Of a stretch of DNA of 5,880 bases, positions 1 through 5,334 are shown in pieces (positions within the stretch are counted from its first letter, which is position 1; every line of letters starts with the position of its first letter). The position numbers and the translations under genes are program-made. The notes beneath the pieces were generated by a model, which was not told where the DNA came from, searched no databases, and was given only the letters and a program-made list of their open reading frames with translations. The DNA comes from Acidobacteriota bacterium (GTDB lineage: Bacteria > Acidobacteriota > Terriglobia > UBA7540). The stretch covers positions 1-5,880 of the forward strand of contig JAJYJL010000594.1 of the NCBI GenBank assembly GCA_021789565.1. The letters run 5' to 3'.

Positions 1-1
1 G

Positions 2-220
2 GCCAAGGAGGCGGCCCGTCTGCGCTTTCTCGGTTCGCCGACGATCCGCGTGGATGGGATGGACATTGATCCCGTGGCGCGGTCCAGCACCGACTACGGC
101 CTGAAGTGCAGGGTGTACCGGAACGGCAAGCGCTTTCTCGGTGTGCCGCCGCGCGAACTTTTGGAGCGCGCTATCAAGGAGGCCCGGAATGGCCAGGACT
201 GTTGTGCTCCTCACCGCTAG
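2..220 (+). CDS. Thioredoxin-fold-like small protein, 3' fragment
   Basis: This is the C-terminal 72 residues of a gene that begins before the window. The frame is open from base 2 to the TAG at 218-220. The readable part contains FLGSPTIRVDG, then a TDYGLKCRVYR segment, then a VPPRELLERAIKEA helix. The 'GSPTIRVDG' stretch looks like the cis-proline strand of thioredoxin-fold proteins. Small proteins with this pattern (an N-terminal CPxC-like motif, then GSPTI.V.G, then YGL.CR.Y) are common beside mercury and other metal resistance genes and are usually annotated only as hypothetical or thioredoxin-family proteins. The N-terminal part that would carry the redox cysteines lies outside the window. 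The gene ends 32 nt inside the next one, which suggests translational coupling. Coding status is fairly sure; the biochemical role is an inference. Confidence 0.75.
   Translation, partial: AKEAARLRFLGSPTIRVDGMDIDPVARSSTDYGLKCRVYRNGKRFLGVPPRELLERAIKEARNGQDCCAPHR
176..182 (+). promoter_or_regulatory. Ribosome binding site deciding the start at 189
   Basis: AAGGAGG lies 6 nt before the ATG at 189, inside the end of the preceding gene. It supports 189 rather than the upstream in-frame GTG at 141, which would add 16 residues that do not fit a thioredoxin fold. Confidence 0.8.
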
Positions 221-488
221 CTGGTGTCCCCGCTGCCCCGGCGCAAAACAGCTTTGGGTAGGGCTGCGGGACCGGTTCGGCTTCAACTTGCGAGAATTGG
301 ACGTCGACACTCGGGAAGGGCAGGACGCGGCAGCCCTTTGGAAAATCTCGAGCGTCCCGGCGGTGATTGTAAACGGAGAACTTGTGGGGGAAGTCTTCAA
401 TGAGACGCGCGCGCTGGAAATTTTGGGGGTTGGCGAAAGCTCGCAGGGACAGCAGGCATGGGAGCCGCAGAATGATTCACGCCATTAG
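189..488 (+). CDS. Glutaredoxin/thioredoxin-like protein with CPRC motif
   Basis: This 99-residue protein has the compact layout of a glutaredoxin-like thioredoxin fold. A first beta strand (VVLLTAS) runs into W12-C13-P14-R15-C16. A second strand, LRELDVD, lies at residues 34-40. A cis-proline loop follows at S55-V56-P57-A58, and then VIVNGELVGEV, matching the glutaredoxin 'VPxVxVxG' pattern. There is no signal peptide, so it should act in the cytoplasm. The family reduces disulfides or mixed thiols; next to mercury genes it could keep thiols reduced or hand metal between thiols, but that is inference. The start is set by the AAGGAGG at 176-182. It overlaps the upstream gene by 32 nt and the downstream sigma factor gene by 17 nt, so the three are probably cotranslated. 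The last ~15 residues are Gln/Ser-rich and look unstructured. Confidence 0.85.
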   Translation: MARTVVLLTASWCPRCPGAKQLWVGLRDRFGFNLRELDVDTREGQDAAALWKISSVPAVIVNGELVGEVFNETRALEILGVGESSQGQQAWEPQNDSRH

Positions 489-1119
489 TTCGCCAACAGA
501 GCCGAAAAGGACCGAGCCTGACAGCGACGCGGCCCGGGTTCGAGCGGCTAAGGCGGGTGATTTTGGGGCCTTTGAGGAGCTGGTGAACCGCTACGAACGC
601 AAAATCTATCGCCTGGCTCTCAACATCACGGGAAGGCCGGAAGACGCGGAAGAGGTTCTGCAGGAGAGCTTTCTCAAAACATTTGAGCACCTTGGCGACT
701 TCCGCGAGGACTCGCGTTTCTATACCTGGCTGGCGCGCATCGTGATCAACGAAGGGTTGATGAAGCTGCGCAAGCGCCGCTCGGACCGGTCCATTCCGAT
801 CGAGGACTTCGTCACCGAGGAGGGCGAGGTGATTCCCCGGGAGTTTGCGGATTGGGGACCCAATCCCGAAGAATCCCTGGCCCAGTCAGAGCTGCAGGCA
901 GCACTCTTGGAGGCCGTTGAGTCACTGCCCTTTTCCTGCCGCGCGGTTTGTCATTTGCGGGATGTCGAGGGGTTTTCGAATCAGGAGACGGCGGAACTGC
1001 TCAACCTGAGTCCGGGGGCGGTCAAAACACGTCATCACCGGGGTTGCTTACGCCTTCGGGAGAGATTGAGCAACATCTTTCAGGAAAAGCGGCGAGTTGC
1101 GGTGATGAGCACAGGATAA
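472..1119 (+). CDS. ECF-type RNA polymerase sigma factor (sigma-70 family, RpoE-like)
   Basis: This 215-residue protein has the two-domain layout of extracytoplasmic function sigma factors. Region 2 spans about residues 33-103: AFEELVNRYERKIYRLAL, then the core-binding PEDAEEVLQESFLKTFEHL, then the -10 recognition part SRFYTWLARIVINEGLMKLRKRR. A linker of about 55 residues follows. Region 4 spans about residues 165-208, with LPFSCRAVCHLRDVEGFSNQE and the helix-turn-helix ETAELLNLSPGAVKTRHHRG. The ATG at 472 has a GGGAG 7 nt upstream; an in-frame ATG at 382 would add a 30-residue basic tail unlike the family. It overlaps the preceding gene by 17 nt. ECF factors usually sit beside an anti-sigma gene, but none is seen downstream, where the mercury transporter starts 80 nt later. 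It probably directs transcription of this cluster or of itself. The family call is firm; the regulon is inferred. Confidence 0.93.
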   Translation: MIHAISSPTEPKRTEPDSDAARVRAAKAGDFGAFEELVNRYERKIYRLALNITGRPEDAEEVLQESFLKTFEHLGDFREDSRFYTWLARIVINEGLMKLRKRRSDRSIPIEDFVTEEGEVIPREFADWGPNPEESLAQSELQAALLEAVESLPFSCRAVCHLRDVEGFSNQETAELLNLSPGAVKTRHHRGCLRLRERLSNIFQEKRRVAVMSTG

Positions 1120-1138
1120 GTCATTGGGGGTGTTCGGT

Positions 1139-1155
1139 GCGCCGACATGTGGCGC
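1139..1155 (+). promoter_or_regulatory. Small GC-rich stem-loop between sigma factor and transporter genes
   Basis: GCGCC (1139-1143) pairs with GGCGC (1151-1155), and G1144 can wobble-pair with T1150, leaving an ACATG loop. No T-run follows, so it is not a typical intrinsic terminator. It lies 20 nt after the sigma factor stop and ends about 33 nt before the ribosome binding site of the transporter gene, so it could affect mRNA processing or stability. Short GC-rich stems arise by chance in such DNA, so confidence is low. Confidence 0.35.
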
Positions 1156-1199
1156 GAGGCCGGTGGGAAATCGAAACGGCAAAGAATGAGGAGGAAAAG

Positions 1200-1772
1200 A
1201 TGAAATCCAAAAATTTAGGTTTAATTTCGGCGCTGCTGGGGTCAGTTTGCTGCGTTGGACCCGCGCTTCTGGCGGTTTTCGGCTTGTTTGGTTTTGCCGG
1301 GGGCGTTTTCGCCCGCTACCACTGGTGGTTTATTAGCCTCGGCGTGGCCGGCGTGGCAGCCGCTTGGTGGCAATACTGGCGGGAGAAGCGCAAGCTGCAC
1401 GCCCTCGCCGCGCGGATGCGCAACGAGGGAAGGACGCAAGCCGTTCTAGCTTTCGCCACGGGTGTGATCGTAGTGGTCGTGGGCTTCAGCGTGTACCCGC
1501 TGCTGGCACGGCAGGCGAACGCAGCGGCGACTACGGTGGCCACTGCCGCGTCGCTCAAGACGATCACGCTGCCGGTTTCTGGCATGGACTGCGCCATTTG
1601 CGCGGTGCCCATCAAAGCGCGGCTCCATGAACTGACGGGAGTTGGCAAAGTGGATGTGGACGTGCCGGGCGGCAAGGTGAGCGTAAATTACGATCCGAGC
1701 AAAGTGAAACCGGAGCAATTGGTGGCGGCGATTAATTCCACCGGATATAAGGCCAGCCTGCCGAAGCAGTGA
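1200..1772 (+). CDS. merT: Mercuric ion transporter fused to an HMA domain (MerT-MerP fusion)
   Basis: This 190-residue protein joins two mercury-handling modules. Residues 1-104 are MerT-like, with three hydrophobic segments (about 8-37, 42-60 and 81-102). The vicinal pair C17-C18 in the first segment, in the context SVCCVGP, is the MerT hallmark that takes Hg(II) into the membrane. Residues 118-190 form a heavy-metal-associated domain with G128-M-D-C131-A-I-C134, followed by the usual VGKVDVDVPGGKVSVNYD and AINSTGYKA strands. It should sit in the cytoplasmic membrane and pass Hg(II) to the reductase encoded next. The start ATG is fixed by GAGGAGG at 1188-1194. The second Cys pair that classical Tn501-type MerT carries in its cytoplasmic loop is absent; the loop reads WREKRKLHALAARMRNEG. 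Fusions of this kind are known as MerTP. Another HMA-exporting or copper-handling role is less likely given the adjacent merA. Confidence 0.9.
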   Translation: MKSKNLGLISALLGSVCCVGPALLAVFGLFGFAGGVFARYHWWFISLGVAGVAAAWWQYWREKRKLHALAARMRNEGRTQAVLAFATGVIVVVVGFSVYPLLARQANAAATTVATAASLKTITLPVSGMDCAICAVPIKARLHELTGVGKVDVDVPGGKVSVNYDPSKVKPEQLVAAINSTGYKASLPKQ

Positions 1773-1784
1773 CGGGATATAAGG
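1743..1784 (+). repeat. 10-bp direct repeat flanking the transporter stop codon
   Basis: GGATATAAGG occurs at 1743-1752, inside the last codons of the transporter gene, and again at 1775-1784, just after its TGA. The two copies are 32 nt apart. It may be a chance duplication or a small binding site; there is no further support. Confidence 0.4.
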
Positions 1785-1820
1785 TTGGAGCAGGTTGCGG
1801 AGCTGGAAAGAGGAGTTAGT

Positions 1821-3242
1821 ATGTTTGGACTTGGTGGTGCAAAGCACGATTTGGATTTAATGGTAATCGGCGGGGGTTCGGCAGCTTTCGCCGCCGCAAT
1901 TCGGGCAGCCGAGTTAGGCGCAAAGGTGGGCGTGGCGGAAGCCGGCGTCATCGGCGGCACGTGTCTCAATCGAGGCTGCCTGCCCACCAAGAATCTTCTC
2001 TACGCCGCTGGACGCTACCATCTCTATGGCCGGAATTTCTTTCCCGGGTTGCCGCACGGCTCGGACGCCATCAATTTTCAAGAGATCATCGGCCAAAAGA
2101 ACGCATTGGTCACCGAGATGCGCAAGCAGAAATACCTGGATGTGCTCGAAGCTTTCCCCGCGATCCAGTACTTTTCGGATCGCGCGCAGTTTGTGGATGA
2201 TCACTGCGTCCAGGTTGACGGCAAGCAGGTGAGCGCCGAGTACTTCCTTATCGCAACGGGCGCCTCACCGGTCGCGCCTCCGATCCCTGGCCTCAAAGAG
2301 AGCGGATACATCACCTATAAGGAATCACTCGATCTGGATAAGTTGCCTGCCAGGATGGTGGTGATTGGAGGCGGCGCGATTGGACTCGAGATCGGACAGA
2401 TGTATGCGCGATTTGGGACAAAGGTCACGATCCTCGAAGCCCTGCCTCGCATCGCGCCGATGGAAGAGCCGGAAATCTCTGAAGCATTGAAGAAGTATCT
2501 TTCGGAGGAAAGCATTGAGATCCATACCGGCGCTTCAGTTCGCAGAGTCGCGAATAACTTGATGCTCAAGAAAGTCCTGGCGGAGATTGACGGCAAGCCG
2601 GAGGAGTTTTCCTGTGACGAGCTTTTGGTGGCAACCGGGCTGCGGCCGAACACTGACAATTTGGGCTTGGAAAAAATCGGCGCGGCGCGCAGCGGGCAAG
2701 GCGCGGTCGCCGTGGACGAAGAGCTTCGCAGCAACATGCGCCATGTCTGGGCGGCGGGCGACGTGACGGGCCAGATGATGCTGGTCACGGTGGCAGCCTA
2801 CGAGGGCGGCTTGGCGGCGGAAAATGCTCTGCTGAAGGCTCATAACAAGATGGCGTTCGACGCTATCCCCCACGCAATCTTCACGGATCCGGGAGTGGCG
2901 AGCGTGGGAATGAAGGAGAGCGTGGCGCGCGCCAGCGGGAAAAAGATTCTTACGACCGTGGTCCCCTTCGAGCATGTGCCCAAAGCCGGCGCCATTCGCG
3001 ATACGCGCGGGCTCATCAAGATGGTCGTGGATGCGAAGGATTACACCATTCTGGGCGTGCACATCCTTGGCCCGGAAGCTCCCGACCTTATCCACCTGGG
3101 AGTGCTGGCAATTCAGAACAAGATGACGGTGGGCGACGTGATTCGGACTGTATTCGTTTACCCCACGATGGCGGAAGCGTTCAAGATTGCCGCCATCTCA
3201 TTCAAGAAGGATGTGACAAAGTTGAGTTGCTGTGCGGCATGA
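1821..3242 (+). CDS. merA: Mercuric reductase (MerA), lacking the N-terminal HMA domain
   Basis: This 473-residue flavoprotein disulfide reductase would reduce Hg(II) to Hg(0) in the cytoplasm with a nicotinamide donor and FAD. An FAD-binding GGGSAA lies at residues 17-22. The redox-active disulfide is C48-C53 in GGTCLNRGCLPTK. The nucleotide-binding GGGAIG is at 183-188, and the second FAD motif AAGDVTGQ at 311-318. The protein ends in LSCCAA with the vicinal pair C470-C471, which is diagnostic of MerA over dihydrolipoamide dehydrogenase. Y447 stands where lipoamide dehydrogenase has its catalytic His (VYPTMAE versus HPTxxE), again MerA-like. The protein begins straight at the FAD domain, so the metal-binding N-terminal domain of many MerA proteins is missing; the fused HMA domain upstream may replace it. 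E206 ends the second nucleotide-fold strand (VTILE), as in NAD-dependent relatives. The ATG at 1821 has AGGAG 5 nt upstream; a TTG at 1785 is in frame but less likely. Confidence 0.94.
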   Translation: MFGLGGAKHDLDLMVIGGGSAAFAAAIRAAELGAKVGVAEAGVIGGTCLNRGCLPTKNLLYAAGRYHLYGRNFFPGLPHGSDAINFQEIIGQKNALVTEMRKQKYLDVLEAFPAIQYFSDRAQFVDDHCVQVDGKQVSAEYFLIATGASPVAPPIPGLKESGYITYKESLDLDKLPARMVVIGGGAIGLEIGQMYARFGTKVTILEALPRIAPMEEPEISEALKKYLSEESIEIHTGASVRRVANNLMLKKVLAEIDGKPEEFSCDELLVATGLRPNTDNLGLEKIGAARSGQGAVAVDEELRSNMRHVWAAGDVTGQMMLVTVAAYEGGLAAENALLKAHNKMAFDAIPHAIFTDPGVASVGMKESVARASGKKILTTVVPFEHVPKAGAIRDTRGLIKMVVDAKDYTILGVHILGPEAPDLIHLGVLAIQNKMTVGDVIRTVFVYPTMAEAFKIAAISFKKDVTKLSCCAA

Positions 3243-3325
3243 AGCTCCTGTGCGCCGCGATGCCGCTCAACATCAAACGAACGAAGATACGCTGGAAATC
3301 AAAATCCCATGAAAAGGAGATAGTG

Positions 3326-3622
3326 ATGACCATGAGCAAAAGAATGACCACCGCCGCGCTGGTGCTGGCCGGCGCGCTGATCTTACCCTTCGGCTTTAGT
3401 GCTGCCGCCAAAGGCAGCCCGGCGAAAGAGATGAAGATGAACAGCCGGACGGTTTACGTGTGCAGTTGCATGAAAACGAAATCGTGCCCTTGCATGACAG
3501 AAGCCAATATGGAGGGCAAGTGCGCCTGCGGGACAAAGTCTCAGGACATGAAGGCCGTACCGAGGGACAGCGCGTGGGCGCGCGCCAATCGCCGGAATCT
3601 GGGGAAAGGGCCGCGGAAATAG
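3326..3622 (+). CDS. Small exported cysteine-rich protein with three CXC pairs
   Basis: This 98-residue protein is not one I can name. It starts with a clear signal peptide: a basic N-terminus (MSKRM), a hydrophobic core (ALVLAGALILPFGF) and a likely cleavage site near S25-A26-A27-A28. The mature part has six cysteines arranged as C46-S-C48, C54-P-C56 and C66-A-C68, interleaved with Met and Lys, followed by a basic, Arg-rich tail. Paired CXC spacing within about 23 residues resembles metallothionein-like or other thiolate metal sites, so periplasmic binding of Hg(II) or another soft metal is a reasonable inference. The start is set by AAGGAG at 3314-3319, 6 nt before the ATG; a second in-frame ATG lies two codons on. 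It follows merA by 83 nt. A role in metal trapping is suggested by residues and context only. Confidence 0.82.
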   Translation: MTMSKRMTTAALVLAGALILPFGFSAAAKGSPAKEMKMNSRTVYVCSCMKTKSCPCMTEANMEGKCACGTKSQDMKAVPRDSAWARANRRNLGKGPRK

Positions 3623-3695
3623 CGCGACGACACCGACCCCAGAAGCACTTCCCGATCGCGCCAAATAGAAGTCTGCGTGAGATGCGCACAGGTGT

Positions 3696-3720
3696 TGGGA
3701 AGCGATCCCAGGAAAGGAGG
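3696..3720 (+). promoter_or_regulatory. Small hairpin plus strong but unassigned ribosome binding site
   Basis: TGGGA (3696-3700) and TCCCA (3706-3710) can pair around an AGCGA loop. Two bases later comes a perfect AAAGGAGG at 3713-3720. No ATG, GTG or TTG follows within 4-12 nt. The only in-frame candidate start at that distance is a CTG at 3725, which would add seven residues to the methyltransferase; the next is the GTG at 3746. The site therefore bears on the start of that gene. Confidence 0.5.
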
Positions 3721-3745
3721 CAAGCTGGGTCACGGAGATCAACAA

Positions 3746-4387
3746 GTGATAGCGCAAAGAGAGGCAAGAACTTACAAGGCCGTCCTGAGCACTTACGCCC
3801 GCCATGCTCCCTACTACGAGCGAAAGTGGCGCCATTATAACAACGCGACTATTCGCGCTACCTTAGAGGCGGTCCCTTGGGGAAAATTAAAAAGCGTGCT
3901 TGATGTCGGCTGCGGGACTGGCCTGCTTGAGGAGGCGGCGCAACAGATGCAAGTCCCACTACGGATTGACTGCGTTGACGTCTCTTTCGCCATGTTACGC
4001 CAAGCCCGCAATAAGGAGATCCCAATGGCTGGTTCCTGTTGGGTTAATGGCGTGGCGGAAGCTCTGCCATTCAGGTCAGCGACTTTTGATGCAGTAGTAT
4101 GCGCTAACTCCTTCCACCATTATTGCCAGCCGCTAGTGGCCGCCAAGGAGTTCTTGAGGGTCTTGCGCCCCGGTGGCTGGCTCGTCGTGACCGACTGGTG
4201 CGATGATTTTGTGGCTTGCAGGATATGCGACTGGGTTCTGAGGCTGGTAGACACGGCGCACTTCCGCACCTACTCGATGGATGGTTTTGAGCGCCTTCTT
4301 AGGCAAGCGGGGTTTCGGATCGACACCGCGCGGAGGTTTAAGATCGACTGGCTATGGGGGCTCATGACATTCCGGGCGACTTGCTGA
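3746..4387 (+). CDS. Class I SAM-dependent methyltransferase
   Basis: This 213-residue protein has the standard Rossmann-type methyltransferase motifs. Motif I is VLDVGCGTGLLEE (residues 51-63, SAM-binding glycine loop). An acidic D78 in IDCVDVS would bind the ribose. VAEALPFRSATFDAVVCANSFHHY covers residues 103-126. LRVLRPGGWLVVTDW (137-151) is the usual motif after the catalytic face. It belongs to the broad UbiE/Methyltransf_11 group, in which the substrate cannot be told from sequence. A CRIC pair (C158, C161) and C152 lie in the C-terminal half, which might bind a metal, but they do not match arsenite methyltransferase spacing as far as I can judge. The GTG at 3746 has GGAG 8 nt upstream. 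A CTG at 3725 under a strong AAAGGAGG, or GTGs at 3677 and 3692, are alternatives. Its place inside a mercury cluster suggests, but does not show, a metal-linked substrate. Confidence 0.88.
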   Translation: MIAQREARTYKAVLSTYARHAPYYERKWRHYNNATIRATLEAVPWGKLKSVLDVGCGTGLLEEAAQQMQVPLRIDCVDVSFAMLRQARNKEIPMAGSCWVNGVAEALPFRSATFDAVVCANSFHHYCQPLVAAKEFLRVLRPGGWLVVTDWCDDFVACRICDWVLRLVDTAHFRTYSMDGFERLLRQAGFRIDTARRFKIDWLWGLMTFRATC

Positions 4388-4460
4388 GGCGAGGTATATG
4401 CAATGGGGATATCATCGGCATACGAAAGGAATCAGAGCGGTCAGGACAATGAATCCGGAA

Positions 4461-4467
4461 GAGGAGG
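4461..4467 (+). promoter_or_regulatory. Ribosome binding site deciding a TTG start at 4473
   Basis: GAGGAGG sits 5 nt before TTG at 4473, the same spacing as for the other small exported genes here. It lies inside the reading frame that would be used from the upstream ATGs at 4398 or 4449. Starting at TTG gives a compact, standard signal peptide (MRDKIVKTMLVGILALAVAA), which argues for TTG over the ATGs. Confidence 0.75.
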
Positions 4468-4472
4468 AAACT

Positions 4473-4766
4473 TTGAGGGACAAAATAGTGAAGACGATGC
4501 TGGTAGGTATTTTAGCGTTGGCCGTGGCTGCCCCCGCCTCCGCGGGTGAAAGGAAGGCTACGGTCAAGGTTTACGGTATGAGCTGCCAGATGTGCGCGAA
4601 CGGCGTGGCCGGTTCCCTGAAACAACTGAAGGGAGTGAAGAGCGCCGAGGTGAGTGTGAAAAAGGCCCAGGCCGTTGTGACCTACGATGACCGGCAAGTG
4701 ACGCTGGCGGAAATCAAAAAGCAAATCGAAAAGAGCGGTTTTTCGACCAAGCCAAAGAGCCAGTGA
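4473..4766 (+). CDS. merP: Periplasmic MerP-like mercury-binding protein (HMA domain)
   Basis: This 97-residue protein has a signal peptide (basic RDKIVK, hydrophobic core, cleavage after A22-S23-A24) and then one heavy-metal-associated domain. G35-M-S-C38-Q-M-C41 is the metal site on the first loop. The remaining elements follow in order: a helix VAGSLKQLKGV, strands KSAEVSVKKAQAVVTYDD, a helix LAEIKKQIEKSG and a final FSTKP. Length and layout match classical MerP, which scavenges Hg(II) in the periplasm and hands it to MerT. The cluster therefore holds a free HMA protein in addition to the HMA domain fused to the transporter. The start codon TTG is chosen from the GAGGAGG at 4461-4467. It follows the methyltransferase by 85 nt. 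Copper-type HMA chaperones look alike, so the Hg assignment leans on the neighbours. Confidence 0.87.
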   Translation: MRDKIVKTMLVGILALAVAAPASAGERKATVKVYGMSCQMCANGVAGSLKQLKGVKSAEVSVKKAQAVVTYDDRQVTLAEIKKQIEKSGFSTKPKSQ

Positions 4767-4811
4767 TCCGGCCAGAACTTTAGAAATCACTCAGAGCATA
4801 AGGAGGAAGTT

Positions 4812-5219
4812 ATGAGGAAAAGAACAGGTCATGCCATCTGTAGGATTGGGCTGGTGATGTTGCTCGTGATTGCAGGAGGCAGCCTGAACGTTGTCTTGGG
4901 TCAATGCTGCCCCATTCCGCCCAAGCCATCCACGAGTCAGGATTCGTCGCGGCACCCGGTTTTCTGTCCTGTCAAATCGACTGGGCAGCTTTGCAATCAC
5001 GGGACTGCGGCGATTTTGAGCCTGAAAGGCGACAAGCGCACGCAGTGGTACACGATGGTTCAAGAATACAATCGCACCGTGCAATCGGCCCAGAATCGGT
5101 TCATCGAACAAGCCCGAAGGCTGTTGCCGCCTGCTGAACTCGCGCAGGTACAAAAGTGGTTTGCGGCCAGGCAAAACGCGGCCCGCAAGCTGGCCTCTGC
5201 CGCGTCTCCAAGCAGATGA
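4812..5219 (+). CDS. Small exported Cys/His-containing helical protein
   Basis: I do not recognise this 135-residue protein. It has an N-terminal signal sequence (basic MRKRTGHAICR, then GLVMLLVIAGGSLNVVLG) with probable cleavage after G30. The -1 residue before C32 is Gln, so it is not a good lipoprotein site. The mature N-terminus reads QCCPIPPKP, with C32-C33, then H48, C52 in FCPV, and C61 and H63 in LCNHG. The rest (about 65-128) is a charged helical region, with SLKGDKRTQWYTMVQEYNRT and a second helix through LPPAELAQVQKWFAARQNAA. The overall plan, a thiol/imidazole-rich head followed by helices, would suit a periplasmic metal sensor or scavenger, but no family was matched. The ATG at 4812 has AAGGAGG at 4800-4806, 5 nt away. 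It follows the MerP-like gene by 45 nt and is surely in the same transcript. Confidence 0.78.
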   Translation: MRKRTGHAICRIGLVMLLVIAGGSLNVVLGQCCPIPPKPSTSQDSSRHPVFCPVKSTGQLCNHGTAAILSLKGDKRTQWYTMVQEYNRTVQSAQNRFIEQARRLLPPAELAQVQKWFAARQNAARKLASAASPSR

Positions 5220-5241
5220 AGCGCAACACAGAGGACGATTT

Positions 5242-5259
5242 GCAAGCGAAATATCTTGC
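5242..5259 (+). repeat. Short inverted repeat GCAAG/CTTGC
   Basis: GCAAG (5242-5246) can pair with CTTGC (5255-5259) around an 8-nt AT-rich loop, in the 184-nt gap before the last complete gene. It could be a weak stem or a small operator. Five base pairs are within chance expectation. Confidence 0.25.
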
Positions 5260-5334
5260 GCCCAGGTGGTCGGCGGGAAGCCGCGATGTCCGGCGCTGCG
5301 AAAAGAGCATGTGCAGTGAATTCAACAACAGTAG

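Noticed and set aside
1785..1820. TTG at 1785 as the start of the reductase
   Set aside because: AAGG directly abuts it without proper spacing, while ATG 1821 has AGGAG at 5 nt and begins just before the FAD-binding strand as expected.
1316..1847. Minus-strand open frames of 119 and 133 codons over the transporter gene
   Set aside because: They are low-complexity Ala/Thr or Arg/His-rich shadows of the well-supported + strand gene.
2535..3095. A 186-codon open frame on the minus strand across the reductase gene
   Set aside because: It lies wholly within merA, has no recognisable motif and is explained by GC-rich codon structure of the opposite strand.
3460..3840. A + strand open frame of 126 codons overlapping the CXC protein and the methyltransferase
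   Set aside because: Its product is Arg/Gln/Ser-rich without any motif, and it overlaps two genes with much better support.
3746..4387. Possible horizontal origin of the methyltransferase from different base composition
   Set aside because: A hand count of six lines (3841-4200) gave about 57 % G+C, close to about 60 % in two lines of merA, so composition gives no case for separate transfer.
4394..4425. Loose inverted repeat TATGC...GCATA before the MerP-like gene
   Set aside because: Only 5 bp with a 16-nt loop, in an unremarkable spacer; within chance expectation.
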